Positions 18,826 through 28,008 of a DNA stretch of 64,000 bases are shown here, in pieces. The stretch comes from an uncultured Crocinitomix sp. (lineage in GTDB: Bacteria; Bacteroidota; Bacteroidia; Flavobacteriales_D; Crocinitomicaceae). Where the stretch lies: positions 22,510 through 86,509 of the forward strand of contig CAJQHR010000029.1 in assembly GCA_905478225.1 (NCBI GenBank), in the 5' to 3' direction. The position numbers were made by a program, and so were the translations under genes. The number at the start of each line of letters is the position of its first letter. The stretch's first letter is position 1. The notes under the pieces are model-generated. The model made no database searches and was not told where the DNA came from. It worked only from the letters and a program-made list of their open reading frames with translations.

Positions 18826-19689
18826 TCATCCCATTCTTAAAAAATCAACCTCCTTTTCATCCAAAAATCTCCAAGTACCTCTGGGAAGGTCTTTCTTCGT
18901 TAGTCCGGCAAATTTCACGCGGTCTAAGCGCACCACTTTATGTCCTATCGCTTCAAACATTCTTCGGACTACGCGGTTTTTTCCTGAATGAATTTCAACG
19001 CCCACCTCACGATTTCGCGAATCAGCAATTATTTCGGCTACGTCCACTTTTGCAAAGTCTCCGTCGTCTAATTCAACACCTGCGTGTAATGCATGTATGG
19101 CTTCAACATCAATTGGTCGCTCTAGTTCTACATGATAAATTTTCTTAACCTCATAGCGCGGGTGCGTTAATTTTTTTGTCAAGTCTCCGTCATTCGTAAA
19201 TAATAAAACACCTGTGGTGTTTCTATCTAATCTACCAACTGGATAAATACGCTCTTTACAAGCGTTTTTCACAAGTTGCAGCACGGTTCTTCTTCCATGC
19301 TCATCATCCATTGTCGTAATAAAATCTTTTGGTTTGTTCAGTAAAACGTAACGCTTCTTCTCCGATTGAATAGTACTTCCGTCATATTTCACAGTATCAT
19401 TAGGCTTAACTTTATAACCCATTTCAGTGATGATCTTACCATTCACTTCTACAATACCACTTTGAATCAAAACATCTGCTTCTCTTCTTGAGCATATGCC
19501 GGCATTCGCAATAAATTTATTTAAGCGCACCTCGTCACTAAAAGACGGCAAAGGATCTCCCTTTGGTTTTTTATAACGTTGCTCTCCTTTTGCAAATGGC
19601 TTTTTATTTGACTTGCTAAAACCTTTGCTTCTATCTCCACTTGCGCGGCTCGGTTTTTTATATCCCGATTTTTTATTACGTTCACTCAT
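18826..19689 (-). CDS. rluB: Ribosomal large-subunit pseudouridine synthase, RluB/RsuA family
   Basis: The start chosen is the ATG at 19689 (MSERNKKSGYKKPSR), giving 287 residues; an 18-base longer frame begins MCKSIS. A basic, low-complexity tail (~1-45) is followed by an S4 RNA-binding domain (RLNKFIANAGICSRREADVL) and the catalytic domain with the GRLDRNTTGVLLFTNDG motif containing the nucleophilic Asp, and HSGKNRVVRRMFEAIGHKV. Basic N-terminal extensions are usual for Bacteroidota RluB. It would isomerise uridine in 23S rRNA (position equivalent to 2605). The choice of RluB over RluE/RsuA is by domain layout. Confidence 0.88.
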   Translation of the reverse strand: MSERNKKSGYKKPSRASGDRSKGFSKSNKKPFAKGEQRYKKPKGDPLPSFSDEVRLNKFIANAGICSRREADVLIQSGIVEVNGKIITEMGYKVKPNDTVKYDGSTIQSEKKRYVLLNKPKDFITTMDDEHGRRTVLQLVKNACKERIYPVGRLDRNTTGVLLFTNDGDLTKKLTHPRYEVKKIYHVELERPIDVEAIHALHAGVELDDGDFAKVDVAEIIADSRNREVGVEIHSGKNRVVRRMFEAIGHKVVRLDRVKFAGLTKKDLPRGTWRFLDEKEVDFLRMG

Positions 19690-19790
19690 ACTGATTGATT
19701 TACACAAAATTCTGGTTTCGTTGCGGCAAAGATAAGAGATAATCCATCTAGTTGACCAACAGGCTTAAATTAAGCAAAGGGATTATTAGT

Positions 19791-20735
19791 TTAGCGAGAA
19801 TGCTTGCGCCTTGTTTTATTTGTGCGCTTAAAACTTACATTTCGAATAAATGACATGTTTAAGTAGAGATAAACGTCATTATAATCGGAACTTCCACGTG
19901 CTAAACCTGCTTGCGTTAATTCGGGAAATGGCCCCAATGATGGATCGGCAAAATAAGCAGCTTTGCTTCCAAAATTGCTTTCAATCAAGCTATTGTTATA
20001 ATAATTGCCGCTGACATCATCTAAATAATCGGTAAAAGTATGTGTATAGCTTATTTCGAACGACATAGACCACATGGGAGCGAGTCCTATCTTATAACCA
20101 AAACCAATAGGAATTCCTAGACTATAGCGTTCATATTCTCTTGTGTCTCCTATGAATCCTTGTCCTTCGGTTTTTAATGGGCGTAAATTGGTCCAACCAT
20201 ATACGCCACCCCGACCTTGTGGAATAAATCCAAATACAGAGATACCAGAAAATAGGTAAACTTGAAAATCTTTTGAACGAAAACCCTTGAGTCCATATTT
20301 GCGGTGACGAGATCCAAATTGTTCGTTACGTGCCAATATTAATTCAAATTGCTGTGATACTTCAAATAGGTGCGTCTGAACTTGTATATTCCGGTTTCTG
20401 CGGTTTGGTTGATGGGTATATGCATCATTTGCTGCGAACAATCCATATTGCAATAGCGTTTTTGTTGCGAAATTGGATCCAATTCTGAAACGGTAACCAA
20501 TATGGCCAGCATAGGCTGTTGAATTTAGATCTAGATCTTTGGGTGAAAAATGCGTACCGTCTTTATCACTTCCACCTATATCACCTAGAAAACCAGTCAA
20601 ACCAATCCCAAACAAAACGGATTTGCGTTTATTTTTCCAATGATCACTTGTAGTGAAGTGAGAGGACTGGCTAAAGGTAGAGGTTGTTGGTGCGGAAATT
20701 ATAAAGAGCAGAATTACTATTTTAAAATATCCCAT
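19791..20735 (-). CDS. Outer-membrane beta-barrel protein, DUF6089/PorG-like
   Basis: The 314-residue protein has a signal peptide (about 1-22, ending STFSQ) and alternating beta-strand pattern with frequent aromatic ends. The GIGLTGFLGDIGGSDKDG segment just after the signal matches the DUF6089 group of barrels, which includes the T9SS-associated PorG, while GIPIGFGYKIG and WSMSFEISYTHTFTDYLDD fit later strands. The C-terminus is basic (KRTNKTRRKHSR) rather than aromatic. Probable outer-membrane location; a direct T9SS role is not shown by the neighbours. Confidence 0.68.
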   Translation of the reverse strand: MGYFKIVILLFIISAPTTSTFSQSSHFTTSDHWKNKRKSVLFGIGLTGFLGDIGGSDKDGTHFSPKDLDLNSTAYAGHIGYRFRIGSNFATKTLLQYGLFAANDAYTHQPNRRNRNIQVQTHLFEVSQQFELILARNEQFGSRHRKYGLKGFRSKDFQVYLFSGISVFGFIPQGRGGVYGWTNLRPLKTEGQGFIGDTREYERYSLGIPIGFGYKIGLAPMWSMSFEISYTHTFTDYLDDVSGNYYNNSLIESNFGSKAAYFADPSLGPFPELTQAGLARGSSDYNDVYLYLNMSFIRNVSFKRTNKTRRKHSR

Positions 20736-20849
20736 AAGTAAGCGTTGTTCATTGGCTTAAAATTATAGTAAAATATAGACAAAAGAGGGTTTATCATGAA
20801 GTATTGATTAAAGTGCTTTTGAAGTTGACTGTGTGGTCAGACTTAATGA

Positions 20850-21599
20850 TTATTGTAGTTTTTTGCGGAGTAATTGTAGCACGGCTTCAACATCTTCTGG
20901 CACATCTATATTCGGTGTTTCAATTGTAGTTTCTACTGTTCGAATCGAATAACCATTGTAAATCCAGCGCAATTGTTCTAAAGACTCTAGTTTTTCTAGT
21001 GCGGTTGAGTCTAACGTGAGTAATTCTTTGAGTGTTTTAGTTCGCCAGGCATAAATCCCAATGTGTTTGTAAAAGGTGTTATTGTCTAACCAATTTGAAT
21101 GTGGTGTGCTGGCTATGTGAGGAATTGGACTACGACTAAAATAAATTCCATTTTTGTCTTTATCTAACACCACTTTAATTCGATTTGGATTTCGTATATC
21201 TGCATCATTTGATATGGGCTTGACAATTGTTCCAATTGTAACCTCTGCCGATTCAAAAACCGCAATTAGTTCAGTTAATTGCTCTGGTCTAATTAAGGGT
21301 TCATCTCCTTGAATATTGACCACAATTTCGTAGTCATTGTATTTTTCAATTACCTCGCCACAGCGTTCAGTTCCGCTCGCATGATCAGAACTTGTCATCA
21401 TTACCAGTCCTCCAAACGCTTTAACGTGATCGTAAATCCGTTGATCATCCGTGGCAACGACCACATCCGCAAAAGTCACGCATTTCTTTGCTTGTTCATA
21501 AACGCGCTGTATCATAGATTTTCCCAATAAATCTGCCAATGGTTTACCTGGGAAACGACTTGAACCATAACGAGAAGGAATAATGCCGAGTACTTTCAT
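20850..21599 (-). CDS. kdsB: 3-deoxy-manno-octulosonate cytidylyltransferase
   Basis: KdsB activates Kdo as CMP-Kdo for lipid A core synthesis in the cytosol. The start at 21599 gives MKVLGIIPSRYGSSRFPGKP, the nucleotide-binding loop of the family, and 249 residues, the normal length. Other motifs are VVVATDD, ASGTERCGEV and NIQGDEPLI (metal and CTP contacts), and KHIGIYAWR. A longer frame to 21656 lacks family similarity and overlaps a TAnnTTTG promoter box, so it is rejected. Shows that the cell makes Kdo-containing lipopolysaccharide. Confidence 0.96.
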   Translation of the reverse strand: MKVLGIIPSRYGSSRFPGKPLADLLGKSMIQRVYEQAKKCVTFADVVVATDDQRIYDHVKAFGGLVMMTSSDHASGTERCGEVIEKYNDYEIVVNIQGDEPLIRPEQLTELIAVFESAEVTIGTIVKPISNDADIRNPNRIKVVLDKDKNGIYFSRSPIPHIASTPHSNWLDNNTFYKHIGIYAWRTKTLKELLTLDSTALEKLESLEQLRWIYNGYSIRTVETTIETPNIDVPEDVEAVLQLLRKKLQ

Positions 21600-21604
21600 A
21601 GGTA

Positions 21605-21612
21605 CAAATTTA
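21605..21612 (-). promoter_or_regulatory. -7 box (TAAATTTG) 5 bases before kdsB
   Basis: On the minus strand TAAATTTG is followed by TACCT and the ATG, predicting a leaderless kdsB mRNA and supporting the start at 21599. Confidence 0.5.
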
Positions 21613-21659
21613 GGTTTTGTATTGAATTGATAACAGTTGAAGTTTATTATTTTCACGTT

Positions 21660-22179
21660 ATGGAGAATTTACTGATTGAATCAAGCCGCAGTTATAAAGA
21701 AGGTAGTTGGTTTGTTTTTAAAGATAATGATGATTGGTTTCGTTTGCGGGTGGGGTCAACAAGTGGGAAAAGAGAGATTTTATTATAATGATAATTTATT
21801 AGGAGAGAAACAACAACGAACCAAACTTAAAACGTCTTATGAACATAAGAATGCAGCCGGTGATCATTTTGAAGTTGTTTTGAAAGCATCCATACAATTT
21901 AACAATGCTGGTTCAATTTGTACATTGACAAAAAATGGTGAGATGATCGGAAGAGTTGAAATGCTACAGAATAAAGGATACATGCGAATGTTTCGATTGA
22001 TTTTATACCCAGCAGCGATCTTATTTATTATTACTTTTTTAATGATGAAAATTGGAAATTCTTCAGAATCGCTGCTGCTCATCCCAATTTTATATTTGTT
22101 TTTCGGAATTGTTTACATGATCAGGAGCAAAGTCCCAATGGTAAAAGTTGCGGACACTTCGGACTTAATAGATGATTGA
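21660..22179 (+). pseudogene. Frameshifted small membrane protein
   Basis: An ATG at 21660 opens MENLLIESSRSYKEGSWFVF KDNDDWFRLRVGSTSGKREI and hits TAA shortly after. The second phase carries YYNDNLLGEKQQRTKLKTSY to the stop at 22179. The join is a run of four T (21778-21781); removing one gives ...GKREIYYNDNLLGE..., which reads as one domain (a 'SGKE-VYVND' style beta domain known in flavobacterial hypothetical proteins), then two transmembrane helices (~146-166 and ~172-190) and a short acidic tail. The second frame alone would need a TTG start at 21676. Either a pseudogene or one extra base in the assembly. Confidence 0.6.
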
Positions 22180-22273
22180 AAAATGAAATCTTTCAACTGT
22201 TTTCCGTTTCATGAGTCAAACCGAATATTCAAGTAAACTTGCTTCCAAATCTAATAGCAAAAGAAGCTCGCTT

Positions 22274-24064
22274 CTAATCCAATTTTAGAACCGCCAAGAA
22301 AGCTTCTTGTGGAACCTCTACACTTCCAACTTGACGCATTCTTTTCTTCCCCTTTTTCTGCTTTTCTAATAACTTACGTTTACGAGAAATATCACCACCA
22401 TAACATTTAGCAGTTACATCCTTACGCAAGGCCTTGATCGTTTCTCTCGATACAATTTTTGCTCCAATAGCTGCTTGAATCGGAATTTCAAATTGTTGTC
22501 TTGGAATCAATTCCTTCAACTTAATACAAATTTTCTTCCCTAAACTATGTGCATTACTTCGGTGTACCAAAGCTGAAAGTGCATCCACCTGATCTCCATT
22601 TAAGAGAATATCCATTTTTACCAAATCAGATTTATGATAATCTATCGGGTGATAATCGAAAGAGGCGTATCCACGAGAAACTGATTTTAATTTATCGTAG
22701 AAATCAAAAACAACTTCTCCCATTGGCATTTCAAACGTAATCTCAACACGTGATTGCGTTAAGTAAACTTGATTTTTAAGTTCACCACGTTTCTCAATAC
22801 ACAAATTCATGATTTGCCCAACATAGTCTGACTTGGTAATGATTTGTGCGCGTATATAGGGTTCCTCGATATAATCTATTCGAGAAGGATCAGGCAATTC
22901 AGATGGATTGTTTACCACCTGCATGATATTATCTTTTCTTAAAAATGCTTTGTATGATACATTGGGAACAGTTGTAATAACCGTCATGTTAAACTCACGC
23001 TCTAAACGTTCCTGAATAATTTCCATGTGTAACATCCCTAAGAATCCACAACGGAAACCAAAACCTAAGGCTGCAGATGATTCAGGTTCAAAGACCAAAG
23101 AAGCATCATTTAATTGCAGCTTCTCCATGGAATAGCGCAATTCTTCATATTCATCTGTATCTACAGGGTAAAGCCCAGCAAACACCATTGGTTTTACATC
23201 TTCAAATCCTTGTACAATTTCTTTAGTAGGATTCGCTACGGTTGTAATCGTATCCCCAACTTTAACCTCGTTCGCTTTTTTAATTCCCGAAATGATATAA
23301 CCAACATCACCAGCTAGCACCTCTTTTCTAGGCTCCATATCCATTCTCAAAATACCAATTTCATCTGCGTAGTATTCGCGTTCAGTATTCACAAATTTGA
23401 CAAGATCACCTTTTTTAATCTTACCATTTAAAACACGATAGTAGGCAATAATACCCCTAAATGAATTGAATACAGAATCAAAAATCATAGCTTGAAGCGG
23501 TGCTTCAACATCTCCAACTGGAGCTGGAATTCTTTCAATAATTGCTTTTAGAATTTCTGGAACTCCAAGGCCTGTTTTGCCACTTGCAGGAATCACATCA
23601 GAAGGATCGCAACCAATAAGGTCAACAATTTCATCCGTCACCTCTTCAGGTTGTGCGCCGGGTAAATCCATTTTATTCAGAATTGGAATAATTTCCAAAT
23701 CATTTTCTAAAGCCAAATATAAATTTGAAATAGTTTGAGCTTCAATCCCCTGTGCGGCATCAACAATTAATAAAGCGCCTTCACAAGCAGCAATAGATCT
23801 TGAAACTTCATATGAAAAATCAACATGGCCGGGCGTGTCAATCAAGTTTAGGGTATAATCAATCCCATCTTGTTTGTAATCCATTTGAATGGCATGACTT
23901 TTAATTGTAATCCCTCTTTCTCGCTCAATATCCATATCATCCAAAGCTTGGCTTTGCATGTCTCTGTCCGCTATCGTTCCGGTAGTTTGCAATAACCGAT
24001 CGGCCAAGGTGCTTTTACCGTGGTCAATATGAGCTATGATGCAAAAATTCCTGATATTCTTCAT
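22274..24064 (-). CDS. lepA: Elongation factor 4 (LepA)
   Basis: LepA is a ribosome-associated translational GTPase acting in 30S assembly and back-translocation. The 596-residue protein has the P-loop [12 protein letters not shown] near the N-terminus, [10 protein letters not shown] (switch I), DTPGHVDF (G3), NKMD (G4), EF-Tu-like domain 2, and the LepA C-terminal domain ending [24 protein letters not shown]. Full length and intact. It starts at an ATG 4 bases after a TAnnTTTG box, so the mRNA is probably leaderless. Confidence 0.98.
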   Translation of the reverse strand: MKNIRNFCIIAHIDHGKSTLADRLLQTTGTIADRDMQSQALDDMDIERERGITIKSHAIQMDYKQDGIDYTLNLIDTPGHVDFSYEVSRSIAACEGALLIVDAAQGIEAQTISNLYLALENDLEIIPILNKMDLPGAQPEEVTDEIVDLIGCDPSDVIPASGKTGLGVPEILKAIIERIPAPVGDVEAPLQAMIFDSVFNSFRGIIAYYRVLNGKIKKGDLVKFVNTEREYYADEIGILRMDMEPRKEVLAGDVGYIISGIKKANEVKVGDTITTVANPTKEIVQGFEDVKPMVFAGLYPVDTDEYEELRYSMEKLQLNDASLVFEPESSAALGFGFRCGFLGMLHMEIIQERLEREFNMTVITTVPNVSYKAFLRKDNIMQVVNNPSELPDPSRIDYIEEPYIRAQIITKSDYVGQIMNLCIEKRGELKNQVYLTQSRVEITFEMPMGEVVFDFYDKLKSVSRGYASFDYHPIDYHKSDLVKMDILLNGDQVDALSALVHRSNAHSLGKKICIKLKELIPRQQFEIPIQAAIGAKIVSRETIKALRKDVTAKCYGGDISRKRKLLEKQKKGKKRMRQVGSVEVPQEAFLAVLKLD

Positions 24065-24068
24065 GCTG

Positions 24069-24076
24069 CAAAAATA
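24069..24076 (-). promoter_or_regulatory. -7 box (TATTTTTG) 4 bases before lepA
   Basis: Perfect TAnnTTTG on the minus strand followed by CAGC and the ATG. Predicts transcription starting at or next to the lepA start codon. Confidence 0.5.
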
Positions 24077-24391
24077 GAAGATTTTAATTTAATTCTTCCT
24101 ATCAAACCCATGAATAACGCGCAATAAGCGTTCTTATTTTCGTTTTTAGATTTTATTCACCCTGATTCAGCGATTGAAGGCAGCTAGTTTTTGAAGAATA
24201 GCATGGTAATTTCGCTTTTTTCGAAATATCGTTGATTCAGATTAGAACTGCATATGTTTAAAAAGAAAGCGGCAGAAATAAAGAAAAAGAATTGCGTTTA
24301 GAAGGCCTTAAAAAAAGGATTGTTGCTTAAAGACTTATTTCTTGGTGCAATTTTTAGCACGATTTTTGCGTTATAAGCGACAGTTGGATTA
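24077..24391. other. Gene-free stretch between lepA and the tandem hairpins
   Basis: No convincing reading frame is seen. A short frame from 24254 (MFKKKAAEIKKKN) stops after 15 codons. The plus-strand terminator pair at its right end implies a plus-strand transcript ending there, so an unrecognised small RNA in this stretch is possible; no known RNA family was identified. Confidence 0.3.
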
Positions 24392-24464
24392 AAGCCCTAC
24401 CTTGGTAACGTAGGGCTTGGGTATATGGCCTTCCCTTGGTTTTTCCTCGGGAAGGCTTCTTTTT
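24392..24464 (+). terminator. Two tandem hairpins, the second with a T-tract
   Basis: Hairpin 1 is AAGCCCTAC (24392-24400) pairing with GTAGGGCTT (24410-24418). Hairpin 2 is GCCTTCCC (24428-24435) pairing with GGGAAGGC (24449-24456) followed by TTCTTTTT. The second has the form of a rho-independent terminator on the plus strand. It lies only 55 bases before the DUF2851 start with no annotated plus-strand gene upstream, so it may be an attenuator or end a small RNA. Confidence 0.6.
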
Positions 24465-24519
24465 CATTAAATATTCCCTATATTCATACTCCAATCCCAA
24501 AACTTTTCATTTCAATCAT

Positions 24520-25788
24520 ATGAAAGAGGAATACTTGCACCACGTGTTCAAGAAAAAAATGTTGGGCAATAGCTTCAAAACTGTAAATAATCAAAGTTTA
24601 AAAGTACTCGATTTTGGAGAGCATAATTCAAATGCAGGACCTGATTTTTTAGACGCTAAAATTTTACATGACGGTCATATTTGGGCGGGTCCAATTGAAT
24701 TTCATGTAAACGCCTCGGATTGGTATAAGCACAAACATCAAACTGATGCAGCGTATAATAATGTGATCGCTCATTTTGTTTACAATTATGATACTGATGT
24801 TTTAGTTAATGAATTTCAAATACCTACCGTGGAGCTACAAGACAAGATTAATTTGAACCATTTCGATAAATACAAAGGATTAGTTCAAGCCGACAAAAGT
24901 ATCCTATGTCAAGACGGGATTCCTGAAATTGATTCAGCAATAATTGAAGAGCAATTAAAGGAAAGTTTAGGAGAACGTCTTTGGAAAAAGGCACTTGTCA
25001 TTATTCAAGATGTGGAGTCTAATATTGGTGATCGAGATAAGGCATTTATATCGGCGATATCGCGAGTGTTTGGCGGTCAGGTGAATTATTTGCCATTTCA
25101 AATGTTAGCAGATAAGTTAGATCCGAAATGGTTTGCAAAGTTAAATTATGAATCAATTCGTATAGAAGCTCTTGTTTTAGGGTTGTCTGGTTTGCTGAAT
25201 TTTCATTCAGATAGTGTTCATATTAAAAAGTTGCAAACTGAATTTGTTTATCAAAAAAAACTATTCGGAATAAATGAAATGCCGAAGCAGAATTGGAAAT
25301 ATTCTCGAATGAGACCGCACAATTTTCCTGATTTGCGCCTTGCACAATTCGCCGCATGGTTAAATTCCCGACCCGCAACAAATGACTTTTTAACTACAAA
25401 TTGGGATCTTAAAAAATGGCGCGCTGCATTTTACATTACACTTGATCCTTTTTGGAAACATCACTTTCGACTAAAAACACGGACAGAAAACCGGGTAACA
25501 ACACATTTATCCAAAAGTTTTGTGGATTTAGTTTTTATTAATGCAGTTGTTCCCTTTATATATGCCATTGGTTTATGGGAGGGTAATGATGCTTATACGA
25601 AACAGGCCATGGAAGTTTTAAAGAAAATAAAACCCGAAAAAAATAGTGTCATTAAAGAATGGAAAAAAGCAGGGGTAAAAGTGAATTCGGCATTCGAAAC
25701 ACAATCATTATTAGAGTTAAAAAAACAAGGGTGTAATCGAAAAAAATGCTTATTTTGCGCTCTTGGAAAAAGTATTTTAAATAGATGA
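24520..25788 (+). CDS. DUF2851 family protein
   Basis: Starting at the ATG at 24520 the product is 422 residues and begins MKEEYLHHVFKKKMLGNSF, the usual opening of DUF2851 proteins of Bacteroidota. Conserved segments include GEHNSNAGPDFLDAKI, GPIEFHVNASDWYKHKHQTD and, at the C-terminus, QGCNRKKCLFCALGKS with three cysteines. The frame extends to 24436 only through the terminator hairpin, so that start is rejected. Function is unknown; the D...E / E.H pattern resembles a nuclease-like core but this is inference. It overlaps the next gene by 4 bases (ATGA). Confidence 0.85.
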   Translation: MKEEYLHHVFKKKMLGNSFKTVNNQSLKVLDFGEHNSNAGPDFLDAKILHDGHIWAGPIEFHVNASDWYKHKHQTDAAYNNVIAHFVYNYDTDVLVNEFQIPTVELQDKINLNHFDKYKGLVQADKSILCQDGIPEIDSAIIEEQLKESLGERLWKKALVIIQDVESNIGDRDKAFISAISRVFGGQVNYLPFQMLADKLDPKWFAKLNYESIRIEALVLGLSGLLNFHSDSVHIKKLQTEFVYQKKLFGINEMPKQNWKYSRMRPHNFPDLRLAQFAAWLNSRPATNDFLTTNWDLKKWRAAFYITLDPFWKHHFRLKTRTENRVTTHLSKSFVDLVFINAVVPFIYAIGLWEGNDAYTKQAMEVLKKIKPEKNSVIKEWKKAGVKVNSAFETQSLLELKKQGCNRKKCLFCALGKSILNR

Positions 25789-26018
25789 ATTTTATTCAGA
25801 AAATAGCCCTCTTTTTTGAACTCCGCTCATTCGGTGTTAGCACATGGTTTGCTCGAAAAACAAGGGTAGAAGTGTCTAAAGTCAGACTCTTTTTTATTTA
25901 TGCTTCGTTTATTGGACTCGGCTCTCCAATAATTATATACATGGTGATGGCTTTTGTTTTGGAACATAAACATATTTTTAAGTTGCAACGCCGCAGAAAA
26001 TCAATTTGGGAAATCTAA
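25785..26018 (+). CDS. PspC-domain small membrane protein
   Basis: A 77-residue protein with one or two hydrophobic segments; the segment VRLFFIYASFIGLGSPIIIY MVMAFVLE is the core of the PspC (phage shock protein C) domain. It overlaps the upstream DUF2851 gene by 4 bases (ATGA) and ends directly against the start of the channel gene, so the three are translationally coupled. Probably an inner-membrane stress protein; partners are unknown. Confidence 0.75.
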   Translation: MNFIQKIALFFELRSFGVSTWFARKTRVEVSKVRLFFIYASFIGLGSPIIIYMVMAFVLEHKHIFKLQRRRKSIWEI

Positions 26019-27041
26019 ATGTTATTAAACTATAAATATTTCGCCAAGGTTTACTACGCAATGATGCTACTTGCAATTGTTGTTTTAATGGGGACAATTG
26101 GTTTTATGATCGTGGAGGGTTGGTCCTTCTTTGACTCATTTTATATGACCATTATTACCATTTCCACCGTTGGGTTTAATGAGGTGAATGAGCTCTCGCT
26201 TGGGGGGAAACTTTTTACTTCTTTTTTGATTATCACAAGCTTCGGTACATTTGCGTATGCGATTTCTGCCATAACTTCCTACATTGTGGGTGGTGAGTAT
26301 AAAGCGTATTTTCAGGAGTATAAGTCGCTAAAAACAGCAAAAAACATGGAAAACCATACTATAGTTAGTGGATATGGTCGTGTGGGCAAGCAAGCCGCAC
26401 ATGATCTTCGTTTCTACAAGAAATCATTTGTTATTGTGGAAAGAGATCAAGAGATCGTAGAAGACACCCAACACAATGATGTTGATTTTATCAAGGGAGA
26501 TTCCACTGATGATCAAGTTTTGTTAAAAGCGGGCATTAAAAGAGCCTCCTCTTTAATCACAGCCTTGCCAAAAGATGCCGATAATTTATTTGTTGTGCTT
26601 TCAGCGCGTGAATTGAATGCTAAACTAAAAATCATCTCTCGTGCATCTAGTTATTCTTCTATGCGTAAACTACGAATTGCAGGGGCAGATAACGTAATTA
26701 TGCCGGACACTGTTGGTGGCGCGCATATGGCTTCTTTGGTTGTAAATCCAGACATTATGGAGTTTATGGATTTGATTAAGGTTTCAGGTAAAGCCGCGGT
26801 GAACTTAGAGGAAATTGAATTCCGAGAATTACCTGAAGATATTAAGTATACCACTGTCGGCGACCTACAAGGACGTTCGTTGTCTGGATGTAACGTGATC
26901 GGATATCGAACTCAAGAGGGGGAGTATATTATCAACCCACCACGCGATTTGAAAATTTTACCGAATTCAAAATTATTTGTTTTAGGTAACCCTGAGCAAA
27001 TCCAGAAACTAAATACTATTTTCGGAATTAAGAAATCCTAA
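26019..27041 (+). CDS. Two-helix potassium channel with TrkA (RCK) domains
   Basis: The 340-residue protein has TM1 (~10-32), a pore loop with filter-like TVGF at 50-53, TM2 (~62-88), then an NAD-binding RCK_N domain opening GYGRVG at 118-123 and an RCK_C domain (~250-335). This is the MthK/KefC-like ligand-gated potassium channel layout. The filter TVGF departs from the canonical TVGYG, so ion selectivity is uncertain; such variants are common in bacterial channels of this family. Inner membrane. No gap from pspC (stop and start adjacent) and 12 bases before the next gene. Confidence 0.88.
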   Translation: MLLNYKYFAKVYYAMMLLAIVVLMGTIGFMIVEGWSFFDSFYMTIITISTVGFNEVNELSLGGKLFTSFLIITSFGTFAYAISAITSYIVGGEYKAYFQEYKSLKTAKNMENHTIVSGYGRVGKQAAHDLRFYKKSFVIVERDQEIVEDTQHNDVDFIKGDSTDDQVLLKAGIKRASSLITALPKDADNLFVVLSARELNAKLKIISRASSYSSMRKLRIAGADNVIMPDTVGGAHMASLVVNPDIMEFMDLIKVSGKAAVNLEEIEFRELPEDIKYTTVGDLQGRSLSGCNVIGYRTQEGEYIINPPRDLKILPNSKLFVLGNPEQIQKLNTIFGIKKS

Positions 27042-27053
27042 TTCACACTGAGT

Positions 27054-27941
27054 ATGATTATTCTTGTTACCGGATCGAACGGACTTTTAGGGCAAAAAAT
27101 CGTCAAACAATTAGTAAAATCAAAAACAGAATTTGTGGCTACTTCATTGGGTGAAAACAGGAATAGCGCTTGTCCAACTGCTAACTATCAATCTTTAGAT
27201 ATTACCAATTCACAAGAAATTCAATCCATATTTGAACTTGCTAAACCCACAGTAGTTCTAAATACGGCTGCAATGACAAATGTGGATGCATGCGAAGCAG
27301 ATGAGGTGAATTGTAGAATAATTAACGTTGAAGGGGTTGACTTGCTGTTTCAAGCGGCTAAAAAACGGAATGCCCATTTTATTCATCTATCTACTGATTT
27401 TGTTTTTGATGGTGAAGCCGGACCTTATATTGAAACGGATCAGCGAAACCCTTTAAGTATTTATGCAAGGTCAAAGGTCGATTCGGAGAATCTATTAATC
27501 AATAGTGAGTATAAAAATTGGGCAATCCTTCGAACCATTATTGTTTTTGGTGAAGGAGAGAACTTAAGTCGCTCAAATATTGTTTTATGGGCAAAATCTG
27601 CTTTGAAAGAGGGAAAGACTTTAACCATTGTAAACGATCAATTTCGCGCACCCACTTGGGCAGATGACTTGGCTTGGGCTTGCATTCAAACGGCTGTTTT
27701 AAATGCTCAAGGCATCTTTCATATTTCTGGCCCTGAAACATTTTCAATCTATGATTTAGTTATTCGAATCGGAAAGTTTTATGGATTGAGCACTGATATG
27801 ATACAACCCATAAGCTCCGCAACTTTAAGTCAAAAAGCAAAACGCCCCCCAAAAACGGGTTTTATTATCGACAAAGCAAAAGCATCTTTGGGTTACAATC
27901 CTATAAGCATAGAAGAAAGCTTGGCATTACTCAATAATTGA
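27054..27941 (+). CDS. RmlD-like NAD(P)-dependent sugar reductase
   Basis: The 295-residue extended-SDR protein has the Rossmann motif TGSNGLLGQ (6-14), NTAAMTNVDACE (typical RmlD), and catalytic Tyr137/Lys141 in SIYARSK. RmlD (dTDP-4-dehydrorhamnose reductase) relatives also include methionine adenosyltransferase beta-type proteins; with no other rhamnose genes nearby, the exact substrate is open. Cytosolic. Twelve bases after the channel gene, so probably the last gene of the DUF2851-pspC-channel operon. Confidence 0.8.
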   Translation: MIILVTGSNGLLGQKIVKQLVKSKTEFVATSLGENRNSACPTANYQSLDITNSQEIQSIFELAKPTVVLNTAAMTNVDACEADEVNCRIINVEGVDLLFQAAKKRNAHFIHLSTDFVFDGEAGPYIETDQRNPLSIYARSKVDSENLLINSEYKNWAILRTIIVFGEGENLSRSNIVLWAKSALKEGKTLTIVNDQFRAPTWADDLAWACIQTAVLNAQGIFHISGPETFSIYDLVIRIGKFYGLSTDMIQPISSATLSQKAKRPPKTGFIIDKAKASLGYNPISIEESLALLNN

Positions 27942-27957
27942 GTCTGACAATTTTTTC

Positions 27958-27965
27958 TATATTTG
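27958..27965 (+). promoter_or_regulatory. -7 box (TATATTTG) for the AgcS gene
   Basis: Perfect TAnnTTTG, 43 bases before the ATG at 28009, preceded by TTG at 17-base spacing. Confidence 0.45.
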
Positions 27966-28008
27966 TTGAAAGTCGTTTTGGCTTATCTAGAAACCATAAA
28001 ATCATTTA

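Noticed and set aside
21676..22179. Single gene from TTG 21676 with a hydrophobic N-terminus
   Set aside because: A plain ATG frame at 21660 joins the same domain after removing one T in a T-run; the hydrophobic stretch is probably a phase shadow. Not fully excluded.
24254..24360. Short Lys-rich frame (MFKKKAAEIKKKN) and its continuation
   Set aside because: Stops after 15 codons; joining the pieces needs several assumptions and gives no recognisable protein.
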